A stretch of 64,000 nt of DNA from Vulcanimicrobiota bacterium. GTDB taxonomy: Bacteria; Vulcanimicrobiota; Xenobia; Xenobiales; JADMJV01. The DNA lies in assembly GCA_017307785.1 (NCBI GenBank), contig JAFKGI010000038.1, positions 1 through 64,000 of the forward strand, in the 5' to 3' direction. The position numbers and the translations under genes were made by a program. This document shows positions 34,279-42,292 of the stretch, in pieces. A model generated the notes under the pieces. It searched no databases, had not been told where the DNA came from, and saw only the letters and a list, made by a program, of their open reading frames with translations. Positions within the stretch are counted from its first letter, which is position 1. Each line of letters starts with the position of its first letter.

Positions 34279-35879
34279 AGAGAGGGTTGCTCTGGCTCGC
34301 TCTGGTCGGCCTGGCGTTTGCTCAAAGCCCCGAACGCAAGCTGGTTTTTTTGCGCTCTCAGGGAGTCAGCTCCTGGGCCGAGAGTGATCCGCGATTTGAC
34401 TTCAGCTGTTATCTGCCCCGGCGGTATACGCTGCGCGGCCTGGAAGAATCTCTGATCAAAGCCACCGCCAGTAGCGGCGGTTTGCCCACCCGCCTGCTGG
34501 GCACTTTCCAGGGTGACCAGGTGCTGGTGGCGCGGCCTAACTTGCGCCTGGAACCACCTCTCTTGCCCCTCAGCCTGACCGTGCGCAATCCCTGGCGGGG
34601 TGTGGTGGCCTTGCGTCAGGGGGGACGAGAAATGGCCATCGTCCCCGGCCAGTGGCAGCCCTGCACTGCCGCACCCGTCGGGGACGGCCTCTATCAGGTG
34701 ACCGCCTGGAGCGAAGGCGGACAGGTCCACTTACAGGACCTATCGCCGCTGGGCCCCGCGCCGACGCCCGGCCAGCTTCAGGGACCGCTGCGTGCGGTGA
34801 TCAGCGAAGGCTTTCTGGAGCATACCCTACAGCTTTACCGCCAGGCTCACCCGCAGCTTTTTCGCTTTGCCGAACCGGCGGGCCGGGCTGGCTTCGAGTT
34901 GTCTCACCTGGGGCTGACCACCATTCCCGGCCATTTGCGTGCGTATGCTTCCGTGAACGGTCAAATCCAGGGTCTGGGCAAGTTGGTAGAGGGCGAGTGG
35001 GAGGCCCCGCTGCAGCTGGAATTGCAGGGCGGGTATGCGCGCATTCAGCTGGCTCCTCAAGGGCAGACCATGCGTTTAGTAAAACCTCTGTTCGCGGAAA
35101 TGCCGCAGAGCTGGGCGGACGGACTTAGCGGTATGGCCCAACGCATTTTCTCGGCTCCCCTGGCGGTACCCGTGCCCGGAGCCTATTTGCAGCCTCTGCT
35201 GGCCAGCGGTCTGGTCACTCAGGCCGAACTCGATCAACTGCGCATCCAGCCGGCGGGTTGGGGAGATCGGCGCAGCGGCTGCTTGCTGCTCAGCAGCACG
35301 CCTGCGGCAGCTCCGCCCGAGCAAATCGGACTGGCTGCTCCTGCTGGTTTTGCCCTGGCCCTGGACGCCCAGGCTCTCAATCGGGGCATCGCCCAGTCCC
35401 TGAAGTTGCCTATGCGCGTGGACCTGCCCGCGGACCGCGTTCCCTCGCCTCAGGTGCTGATCTTCAAAATTAAGCTCAAGCAGTTGGAAGTGCAGCAGCT
35501 GAACTTGCGCTACCAGAACGGCGGATTCCGCTTCGACCCTTGCGTGGTGGCGGTGGCCTGGGAAGCGGGACCGCTCTCCGGTCTGGAGCCGGGTGCTCGG
35601 GTGGTGGGCAATGCGATCCCCATCCTGGAGAACGGTCAGTTGCACCTGCGCATGAACATTGAAAAACTGGACATCCTCAGTCCCCAGGTTCTCCAGCAAT
35701 CGCCCGAAGAGCAGCGACGCCTGCGCGCCCAGATTCTGGATGGTCTTCAGAGAGCTCCACTGCCGCTTCCCATCCCCACCCGATTGCCCACCGAGGTTCA
35801 CCCTCAGGCCCAACTGCAAATTACCCGCCTTCAGGCCGACCCCGACGCCCTCTGGCTGGCCGGTGCCTGGGACCGCTAA
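34275..35879 (+). CDS. Exported protein of the kinase/FHA-ABC operon, function unknown
   Basis: 534 residues with a signal peptide (MKRGLLWLALVGLAFA). The mature protein is mainly beta-rich with Leu-Gln-rich stretches and several repeating segments such as LEVQQLNLRYQNGGFRF and GNAIPILENGQLHLRMNI. I recognise no family. Its translation is coupled to the ABC transporter (4-base ATGA overlap), so it may be the exported substrate or a periplasmic partner. It ends beside the convergent ubiX gene. Confidence 0.65.
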   Translation: MKRGLLWLALVGLAFAQSPERKLVFLRSQGVSSWAESDPRFDFSCYLPRRYTLRGLEESLIKATASSGGLPTRLLGTFQGDQVLVARPNLRLEPPLLPLSLTVRNPWRGVVALRQGGREMAIVPGQWQPCTAAPVGDGLYQVTAWSEGGQVHLQDLSPLGPAPTPGQLQGPLRAVISEGFLEHTLQLYRQAHPQLFRFAEPAGRAGFELSHLGLTTIPGHLRAYASVNGQIQGLGKLVEGEWEAPLQLELQGGYARIQLAPQGQTMRLVKPLFAEMPQSWADGLSGMAQRIFSAPLAVPVPGAYLQPLLASGLVTQAELDQLRIQPAGWGDRRSGCLLLSSTPAAAPPEQIGLAAPAGFALALDAQALNRGIAQSLKLPMRVDLPADRVPSPQVLIFKIKLKQLEVQQLNLRYQNGGFRFDPCVVAVAWEAGPLSGLEPGARVVGNAIPILENGQLHLRMNIEKLDILSPQVLQQSPEEQRRLRAQILDGLQRAPLPLPIPTRLPTEVHPQAQLQITRLQADPDALWLAGAWDR

Positions 35880-36448
35880 CCGTTCGCGCCCTGCCAGGGA
35901 GGGAAGAGATCGTGGGCGAGACCCAGAGTGTCGAGAATCTTACCGACGATATGGTCGACCAGGTCTTGCATGGTTTTGGGCTGGTGATAGAAGCCTGGCA
36001 TAGGTGGCAGCACCACCGCGCCCATCTCGGTGACCGTCAACATGTTCTTCAGGTGGACGGCGTGCAGGGGAGTTTCGCGGGTCACCAACACCAGCTTGCG
36101 GCGCTCTTTTAACATCACATCGGCGGCTCGGGTCAACAGGTTGTCGCTCAAACCGTGGGCAATAGCCGCCAACGAACGCATGCTGCAAGGAGCCACCACC
36201 ATCGACTCGACCGCGAACGAACCGCTGGCGATACTGGCGGCAATGTCGCCCTCACGATGGACCACATGGGCCAACTGCTGAACGGATGCCAGTTCCCAAT
36301 CCGGGTTTTCCAGTCTCAGGGTGACGCCGCCGGAACGGGTGATGACCAGATGAATTTCCAGGTCTGACTGGAGGCGCAGCGCCTGCAGCAGCCGGATTCC
36401 GTAGATACACCCGCTGGCTCCGCTGATTCCCACCACGATTCGCTTCAT
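35876..36448 (-). CDS. ubiX: Flavin prenyltransferase UbiX
   Basis: Makes prenylated FMN, the cofactor of UbiD-type decarboxylases, from FMN and dimethylallyl phosphate. The FMN-binding motif GISGASG is at the N-terminus. VVAPCSMRSLAAIAHGLSDN and LVTRETPLHAVHLKNMLT follow, and MPGFYHQPKTMQDLVD closes the domain; all are UbiX hallmarks. The frame is open upstream (36526), but the ATG at 36448 starts the family sequence, giving 190 residues, with GAAGG just upstream. No ubiD is seen in this window. It overlaps the end of the exported-protein gene by 4 bases. Confidence 0.92.
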   Translation of the reverse strand: MKRIVVGISGASGCIYGIRLLQALRLQSDLEIHLVITRSGGVTLRLENPDWELASVQQLAHVVHREGDIAASIASGSFAVESMVVAPCSMRSLAAIAHGLSDNLLTRAADVMLKERRKLVLVTRETPLHAVHLKNMLTVTEMGAVVLPPMPGFYHQPKTMQDLVDHIVGKILDTLGLAHDLFPPWQGANG

Positions 36449-36597
36449 GAGACGGCCTTCTTGGCTGGCCCATTTTCTTCCCTTGATCCTCGAGAAATAG
36501 GACTCTGGACAGGGGTGTTTGGACACACTCGTATGTTAGGCTGGTTGCAGTGGGGAACCAGGAACTTTGGCCATAAGGCTACGAAGCGGAGGCCGCC

Positions 36598-37290
36598 GTG
36601 CAATTCGACCGTATACTGAGTAAATTCTCGGGAGAACTTCCTCTCTTTCCCTTGCCCAAGGTGGTGCTGTTTCCGGGTGCCCGGCTTCCGTTGCACATCT
36701 TCGAGCCCCGCTACAGACAGATGGTCAGTGATGCGGAAGAAAACGAAGGCCTGATCGGAATGGTGTGCCTGCGCGAGCGACGCGGCAAAACCGACACCGG
36801 CAACAGTCCCGTGCACACGGTGGCCTGTCTCAGCCAGATCCGCAATTTGCAGCGCCTGCCGGACGGTCGCTTCCTCATGCAATTGCAGGGAATTCAGAGA
36901 GCCCGCATCCGGGAAGAGCTGGATGTTCAGAAACCCTATCGGATTGCACGAGTGGATTTGATTCCCGACATCGTGAACCCGCTGGAACCGGTGGCTATCG
37001 AGAATCTTTTCGAGCGCGCCCTGGATTCGTTCAATCAGGTGCTGCGCAACCTGGCCGACCTGCCGGGCTCGCTGGTCTCGATCCAGAAAGACGCCCCCGC
37101 CGGCTTGCTGCTCGACGTGCTGTCCTACTACCTGCCGGTGGATTCGCTGATCAAGCAGCGCCTGCTGGAGGAGAGTGAAGTTCACCAGCGCGCACGCCTG
37201 CTGTCACGGATTCTCGACGAACTCGCCCAGGTGGTGCCGGATGACGACACGGTGCGCTTTCGCATCTTTCCAAAGCCCAGTTGGAACTGA
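36598..37290 (+). CDS. LON N-terminal-domain (substrate-binding) protein
   Basis: 230 residues. ELPLFPLPKVVLFPGARLPL and HIFEPRYRQM are the start of the LON substrate-binding domain, as found alone in small proteins. No ATPase or protease domain follows, so it is not a Lon protease. It may be a substrate adaptor or a regulatory protein. The start is GTG 36598 at the first position of the domain. It is divergent from ubiX across a 149-base gap. Confidence 0.85.
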   Translation: MQFDRILSKFSGELPLFPLPKVVLFPGARLPLHIFEPRYRQMVSDAEENEGLIGMVCLRERRGKTDTGNSPVHTVACLSQIRNLQRLPDGRFLMQLQGIQRARIREELDVQKPYRIARVDLIPDIVNPLEPVAIENLFERALDSFNQVLRNLADLPGSLVSIQKDAPAGLLLDVLSYYLPVDSLIKQRLLEESEVHQRARLLSRILDELAQVVPDDDTVRFRIFPKPSWN

Positions 37291-37392
37291 AGTGCTCAAA
37301 GGACCGCAGTACCTCAGAAAACGTATTTGCTTGAGTACAAAATTGGCCCAAAATTGGAAACTCGACTGCCTCCGTTCGAGTTCCCTTCATGA

Positions 37393-40053
37393 ATGCGACT
37401 GTCGCTCTCCCGCGCTCTGGCCGGCCTGACCACTCGCCACCCCCGGTCGGTGGTGCTGTTGGCTCTGATTACGGCGTTTTTCTGTCTATGGACGGGCTTG
37501 CGGGGGCTCAGTTTCACCGTCGACCGCACCGACATGCTGGACCCCAAGCACCCGGTGCAGAAGAACTGGCGAGCCTATCGCCAGGAATTCGGGAGCGCTT
37601 CCGACTATGTGGTGATGGTCAAAGGCGATCCCGAGAAAGCCCGGCTGGCCGTCGAGGACCTCGGTCAACGCCTCAAGGCTGAGCCACAGAACTTCAGTAG
37701 CGTTCTTTATCGGTTCGATCTGCCGGAACTGCTCAAGTCTTCGCTCTACTATGTGTCTCTGCCCAGCCTGCAAGCCTTGCAGGATGAACTGGTGCGGGCC
37801 CGCCAACTGCTGGAGCCGCTTTCCGCCCGCGCGGGTCTGGAGGCTCTGCTGCGCAGCCTGGCTCGCCCCAGCTCCGCCCGCGAAGTGGCGGAACGATTAG
37901 GGCCCTCCTTGCCGGTCATGAACAAGGTTCTGGAGGCCCTGGTGGTCAGTCTGGAGAGTCGCGGCGAAACCAGTTCTCCCACCTTCCTCACCGAGATCAC
38001 CTCGGATATCCCGGACATTCAGGAACTGGGTATCAAGCCGGGCCAGAAAAGCTTCTACCTTACGGTGGATGAAGGACACGCCTACGTTCTGCTGCTGAGT
38101 GCCCGAGATTCTTCCGGAAACTACGCTTCCAGTCTGTCGACCATCTCGCGCCTGCGGGCCATCGCCGAACAGGTGCATCGCCAACATTTCGATGTGGAAG
38201 TCATGGTCAGCGGTGAGCCCGTCATCAACGCGGACGAGACACAAATGGCCCTGCGCGACGCCGTGCGGGCCTCTGTCTATGCTTTCGCGCTGGTCGGGCT
38301 ACTGCTGATGGTGGTTTTTCGCGCGGTGCGCAAGCCGGCTGCCGTCATGGTCTCGATGCTGGTGGGAATCAGTTGGACCTCGGCCCTCGCCGCCTGGACG
38401 CTCGGAGAAATCAATCTCCTGACCATCAACTACGTCACCATGCTGGTAGGCCTGGGGATGAGCTTCGGTATCCACATCCTTTACCGCTTCCAACTGGAAC
38501 GCTCCATCGGATTGGAGCCGGCTCAAGCGGTTCGCAGCACTCTCGGTATGGAGGGGGGCAACTTTGTGGGCGCCCTCTCCACCGCCGTCGCCTTCTGGGC
38601 GCTCTACTTCACTTCATTCCGCGCGGCCGGACAGTTGGGTCTGGTGACGGGCAGCGGCATGTTGCTCTGCTACCTCTCCAACGTGACCACCTTGCCCGCC
38701 CTGCTGATGCTGCTGGATAAAGGCCGCAACCAGGAATTCTGTCCTCACTGGCGCTGGATGAGTCGCACCAACGCCTGGGTCCTGGAGAGGCGCAAGTGGG
38801 TTCTGCTGGCCTCGTTGATCGTCAGCCTTTATAGCCTGAGTTGGGTAACACGGATCCCGTTCGACTACAACCTTATGAACATTCAGGCCGACAATGCCCC
38901 CGCGCTCTCGGTGGAGCGCTACCTGCAGCGTTTCCATTTCTCGGCTCTCTACGGGGTGATGATTGCGGACAACATGGAAGAAGCGCGCAAGCTGAGCCAG
39001 CGTCTGGAAATTCAGCCCACCGTCGGCCGCGTGGCCTCGGTTACTTCCTTCGAGCCTCGCGGCTATGCCGAGAAGAAGCCGACCGTGGAGCAGCTGATCG
39101 GTCTGGGCAAAGGGCTGGGGCTTCCCACCTTCCCGCCCATTCGCACCGGCGAAGACCTCGAGAATCTTTACAACGCCTATCTGGCCGCGCGCCGTCAAGC
39201 CAAAGTAGCCCTGAAAGTCTGGCGTAACGGTCCGCTGGGACCGGAGGCGGACCGTTTTGAAGGTCTCTTGAACCGGCTGGACGCTTCGTTGGACGCGGAC
39301 AATCCCGGACCCATGCAGGATGCCATGAAGGCCTTCGAGCGTCACGAAATCGGCCAGGTTGCGCTGGAAATGCGTTTGCTTAAAGAGCAAACCAGCGCCG
39401 CCCCCAAGGTTCTCGAAGCCCTGCCGCCGGAACTGCTCTCGCGAGTGGTGTCGCCTAATGGTCGAGTCTCTCTGCGAGTTTTTCCCAAGGAAGACTGCTG
39501 GGAGCGCGACGCCCTGGGACGCTTCGTCAAGAATCTCAAGCACGTGGATCGTAACGCCACCGGCTACGCCGTGCTGGTTTATTACTATCTCGAGGACATG
39601 CGCAAGGCCTACATCCAGTCCGGCCGCAACGCTTTGGCCGTCATCTTTGTGCTGCTGATTTTCCACTTCCGCTCGTTGCGCACCGCCGCGTTGGCCATGT
39701 TCCCGAAGCTCCTGGGAGTGCTATGGATGATCGGAGCGATGGGTTGGCTGGGAGTGAGCTTCAATCCCATCAACTTCTTATCCCTACCTTTGACTCTGGG
39801 AATTGGCTTGATTTTCGGAGTCCACGTGCTGGAAGCGCGCAATCAGTGTCTGTTCCGCGACAGCACCGGGCCCGCCATCGTTCTGTCGGGACTGACCACC
39901 ATGATTGGATTTGCCACCGTGTTGACGGCGGAGCACAAAGGGGTGGCCAGTTTCGGACTGCTGATGGTGCTGGGGGTGGGGGCGAACCTGTTGAGCAGCG
40001 TGATCACCCTGCCGGCGCTGCTGAAAAGCGAGCCGGGCCTGATCGAACGCTAA
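37393..40053 (+). CDS. RND/MMPL-type exporter (HpnN-like)
   Basis: 886 residues with two MMPL halves. Helix 1 (SVVLLALITAFFCLWTGL) leads to a large periplasmic loop, followed by helices around YAFALVGLLLMVVFR, LLTINYVTMLVGLGMSFGIH, and a second half ending FGLLMVLGVGANLLSSVITL. This is the RND fold of hopanoid or lipid transporters (HpnN, MmpL). The substrate is unknown and no hopanoid genes are nearby. It starts at an ATG 102 bases after the LON-domain gene, and a strong bidirectional terminator follows. Confidence 0.85.
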   Translation: MRLSLSRALAGLTTRHPRSVVLLALITAFFCLWTGLRGLSFTVDRTDMLDPKHPVQKNWRAYRQEFGSASDYVVMVKGDPEKARLAVEDLGQRLKAEPQNFSSVLYRFDLPELLKSSLYYVSLPSLQALQDELVRARQLLEPLSARAGLEALLRSLARPSSAREVAERLGPSLPVMNKVLEALVVSLESRGETSSPTFLTEITSDIPDIQELGIKPGQKSFYLTVDEGHAYVLLLSARDSSGNYASSLSTISRLRAIAEQVHRQHFDVEVMVSGEPVINADETQMALRDAVRASVYAFALVGLLLMVVFRAVRKPAAVMVSMLVGISWTSALAAWTLGEINLLTINYVTMLVGLGMSFGIHILYRFQLERSIGLEPAQAVRSTLGMEGGNFVGALSTAVAFWALYFTSFRAAGQLGLVTGSGMLLCYLSNVTTLPALLMLLDKGRNQEFCPHWRWMSRTNAWVLERRKWVLLASLIVSLYSLSWVTRIPFDYNLMNIQADNAPALSVERYLQRFHFSALYGVMIADNMEEARKLSQRLEIQPTVGRVASVTSFEPRGYAEKKPTVEQLIGLGKGLGLPTFPPIRTGEDLENLYNAYLAARRQAKVALKVWRNGPLGPEADRFEGLLNRLDASLDADNPGPMQDAMKAFERHEIGQVALEMRLLKEQTSAAPKVLEALPPELLSRVVSPNGRVSLRVFPKEDCWERDALGRFVKNLKHVDRNATGYAVLVYYYLEDMRKAYIQSGRNALAVIFVLLIFHFRSLRTAALAMFPKLLGVLWMIGAMGWLGVSFNPINFLSLPLTLGIGLIFGVHVLEARNQCLFRDSTGPAIVLSGLTTMIGFATVLTAEHKGVASFGLLMVLGVGANLLSSVITLPALLKSEPGLIER

Positions 40054-40056
40054 ATA

Positions 40057-40095
40057 AAAAACGGCCTGTTCGATTTGCGCGAACAGGCCGTTTTT
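40057..40095. terminator. Bidirectional rho-independent terminator
   Basis: AAAAACGGCCTGTTCG (40057-40072) pairs with CGAACAGGCCGTTTTT (40080-40095) across a 7-base loop, a 16-bp perfect stem with A and T runs on both ends. It is placed between the RND exporter (plus) and the Gly/Ala-rich protein (minus), so it can end both transcripts. Confidence 0.92.
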
Positions 40096-40113
40096 CGTGG
40101 TTTCCGGGAAGGC

Positions 40114-40614
40114 TTACGGCTTGGGCTCTTCCGACTTCGGGGCCAGGGCCTTGAAGGCGACCAGGCTGCCGAGCAGGGCTCCCGAGACGCCAAGGGTGGC
40201 GGCCAGGACCGGGCTACCGGTTCCCGACAGGAAAGACTGAGCGATGCCGGCGCCGGCGCCGACCGCTGCTCCCAGGATGCCGCCGCCGATGGCGCGGTAT
40301 TCGCTGCTGCTGGGACCGAAGGCTTCGAAAGCAATGCCGCCGAGGATGCCACCGCCGACGGCGAGAGCGGGGATGGAGGCTACCGCCAGAGCTTCGGCGG
40401 CAAATCCGCCGTGCAGACCGGCGAGCGCGCCCAGAGCGGCTCCGCCCACCGCGCTACCACCCAGCAGCGCTACCTTGGCATACGACGTTTTCGGTTCGTC
40501 GTTCTGGCCGTTCAGGTCTACCTGGTCCGGTTTGGGGGGAGTGGCCGGAGCCTGGGGCTTGTCGTTCTGGGGAAGTTTGTTCAGGTTGAACTGGGGGGCG
40601 GATGCGATTTTCAT
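40114..40614 (-). CDS. Gly/Ala-rich hydrophobic protein with disordered N-terminus
   Basis: 166 residues. Residues 1-45 are a Pro/Gln/Asn/Lys-rich stretch (KPDQVDLNGQND). The remainder is Gly/Ala-rich with two or three glycine-zipper-like hydrophobic segments (ALLGGSAVGGAALGALAGL, AIGGGILGAAVGAGAGIA). No signal peptide. Glycine zippers are found in small membrane-active or coat proteins, but no family is recognised. The leader AGAGGAAG gives a good ribosome site. It has its own terminator, shared with the RND gene, and is divergent from the Asn-rich protein. Confidence 0.6.
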   Translation of the reverse strand: MKIASAPQFNLNKLPQNDKPQAPATPPKPDQVDLNGQNDEPKTSYAKVALLGGSAVGGAALGALAGLHGGFAAEALAVASIPALAVGGGILGGIAFEAFGPSSSEYRAIGGGILGAAVGAGAGIAQSFLSGTGSPVLAATLGVSGALLGSLVAFKALAPKSEEPKP

Positions 40615-40760
40615 TTTAGTGAGCTTCCTCTGTGTGTTTTTGTTTGTCAGGATGTGTCAGGGCAGGCCTGCATTCTTGATCTATCCTGTGGATTGTATGC
40701 AGAGGGTAGGGTCATTGCATCGAGTCTTTGTGAACTTTTCGCCGGGGGGGAATTCCTTTG

Positions 40761-40787
40761 TTGGCGGGAGAACGCAAAAATTATACA
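40761..40787 (+). promoter_or_regulatory. Possible sigma-70-like promoter of the Asn-rich exported protein
   Basis: TTGGCG at 40761-40766 and TATACA at 40782-40787 are separated by 15 bases, shorter than the usual 17, so this is tentative. They lie 35 bases upstream of the ATG at 40822. Confidence 0.3.
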
Positions 40788-40821
40788 AGACCTGTATCAT
40801 ACCGATACGCTGGAGGATTTT

Positions 40822-42144
40822 ATGCAAAAAGTCGCACAGACACTGATTGCTGGCCTGATGGTCAGCTTGCCCGGCTGGGCCCAAACCGTTTTCCCGCCGG
40901 CCAACTCCACCATCAACCAGATGCGTCCGAGCATCGGTTGCGATTGGGGAGGTGGAGCTCGCAACCTGCGGCTTTTCCTTGACGGACGCGAATGGACGCA
41001 AGAGGCCAATAAGAACGGCGGGCGCATCGACCTCAACCCGATCTTCGATGTCGGCTACGGCACGCACACCGTTGAATCGCGAGCCACCAGCCTGTTGGGC
41101 CTGCCGATTTCCAAGACCTGGTCGTTCACTATCGACAATCCGAACGGAAACGTAAATTCCAACAATCCGGCCACCCGCGTCTATCCGCTGGCCGATAACG
41201 TCGTCAACGAATCCAGACCCCGGGTCAGCGCTGACTTTCCCGAGAACGTGCGCCAGGCGCGCGCTTATCTGGACGGCCAGGAAGTGCAGGCCAACGTCAA
41301 CGGTAACAACGTTTCCTTCACTCCCTACCAGGATCTGAATCGCGGCACCCATCAGGTAAGCGTCGAAGCCACCTATCAGTCGGGCGCGCGCGCCACCCAG
41401 AGCTGGGCTTTCAACGTGCGCCCCAATAACAATAACAACGGCAACAATGGTAATAATGGAGACGGCAGCTGGAGCCAGTTCACCAACATCCTTCCGATGA
41501 AGGGCACCGACGTCAACAACCCCCGTCCTCTGGTCTCCACCGACCTCAGCAGCAGTATGGACAACGTTCGCGTCTACATCGACAAGAACGAAGTCACCAA
41601 CCAGGCCCAGATCAGCAACAACCGCATCGCCTGGAATCCGACCTACAACCTGACCCCCGGAACCCATGAGGTGCGCATCGAGGGCCGCCAGACCAACAAT
41701 AATCAGTTCGCCAACGCGGTCTGGCAGTTCAACGTCGCCCCCTACAACAACAACGGCAACTGGGACAACGGCAACAACGGCAACTGGAACAACGGAAATA
41801 ACGGCAACAACAACGGCAATTGGAACAACGGGAATAACAACGGAAACAATCAGGTCGACTTCGGTGTCGACACCCCCAACCAGGGTGACCGCGTCAATCC
41901 GAGTTTCCGGGTTCAGGGTAGCGCCGAGCCGGACTCCAATGTGCGCGTCTCGGTGAAGCCTTTGCCCAACAAGAACAAGGTGGCCCAATTCCAGGGCAAG
42001 GCAGACGCCAACGGAAACTACAACATCTCGGTTGCGCCCGCCTGGGCTACCCGCGGTATGCGCCTGGAAGTCACCACCACCGTGCTCGACCGCCGTGGCC
42101 GCGCCCTGGCTGACCCGATCGTCATTCAGGTGATCCGGAGGTAG
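40822..42144 (+). CDS. Exported Ig-like repeat protein with Asn/Gly linkers
   Basis: 440 residues. Signal peptide (MQKVAQTLIAGLMVSLPGWA), then three related beta-sandwich repeats, each with a segment such as PRVSADF, AYLDG or VYIDKNEV, G-T-H-(E/Q)-V, and WAFNV or WQFNV. They are joined by Asn/Gly-rich linkers (NNNNNGNNGNNGDGSW and a longer one of about 35 residues around position 310-345). A final domain (VDTPNQGDRVNPSFRVQG) resembles a bacterial Ig-like domain. The frame is open far upstream, but ATG 40822 with TGGAGG nine bases before it is clear. It is likely a surface or extracellular protein. Confidence 0.75.
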   Translation: MQKVAQTLIAGLMVSLPGWAQTVFPPANSTINQMRPSIGCDWGGGARNLRLFLDGREWTQEANKNGGRIDLNPIFDVGYGTHTVESRATSLLGLPISKTWSFTIDNPNGNVNSNNPATRVYPLADNVVNESRPRVSADFPENVRQARAYLDGQEVQANVNGNNVSFTPYQDLNRGTHQVSVEATYQSGARATQSWAFNVRPNNNNNGNNGNNGDGSWSQFTNILPMKGTDVNNPRPLVSTDLSSSMDNVRVYIDKNEVTNQAQISNNRIAWNPTYNLTPGTHEVRIEGRQTNNNQFANAVWQFNVAPYNNNGNWDNGNNGNWNNGNNGNNNGNWNNGNNNGNNQVDFGVDTPNQGDRVNPSFRVQGSAEPDSNVRVSVKPLPNKNKVAQFQGKADANGNYNISVAPAWATRGMRLEVTTTVLDRRGRALADPIVIQVIRR

Positions 42145-42206
42145 GGGAGAGGGAGAGTTTGGGGGGAGGGGGAGAGGCTCTGGCCGGCAGGCCGGGTCTC
42201 TCCTCT

Positions 42207-42246
42207 AAAAAAAGGGGACTGGCGCTTTTGCCAGTCCCCTTTTTTA
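42207..42246. terminator. Bidirectional rho-independent terminator
   Basis: GGGGACTGGC (42214-42223) pairs with GCCAGTCCCC (42230-42239), with seven A before and six T after the stem. It ends the Asn-rich protein transcript and probably also the convergent PEPCK transcript. Confidence 0.92.
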
Positions 42247-42292
42247 TTGGAGCAAAGTAGGCCTTTGCTAAGCCCGCTCCCCCTCTCCAACC

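Noticed and set aside
40075..40821. Upstream extension of the Asn-rich protein frame by 249 codons
   Set aside because: It runs through a terminator and antisense to the Gly/Ala-rich gene. The signal peptide and ribosome site place the start at 40822.
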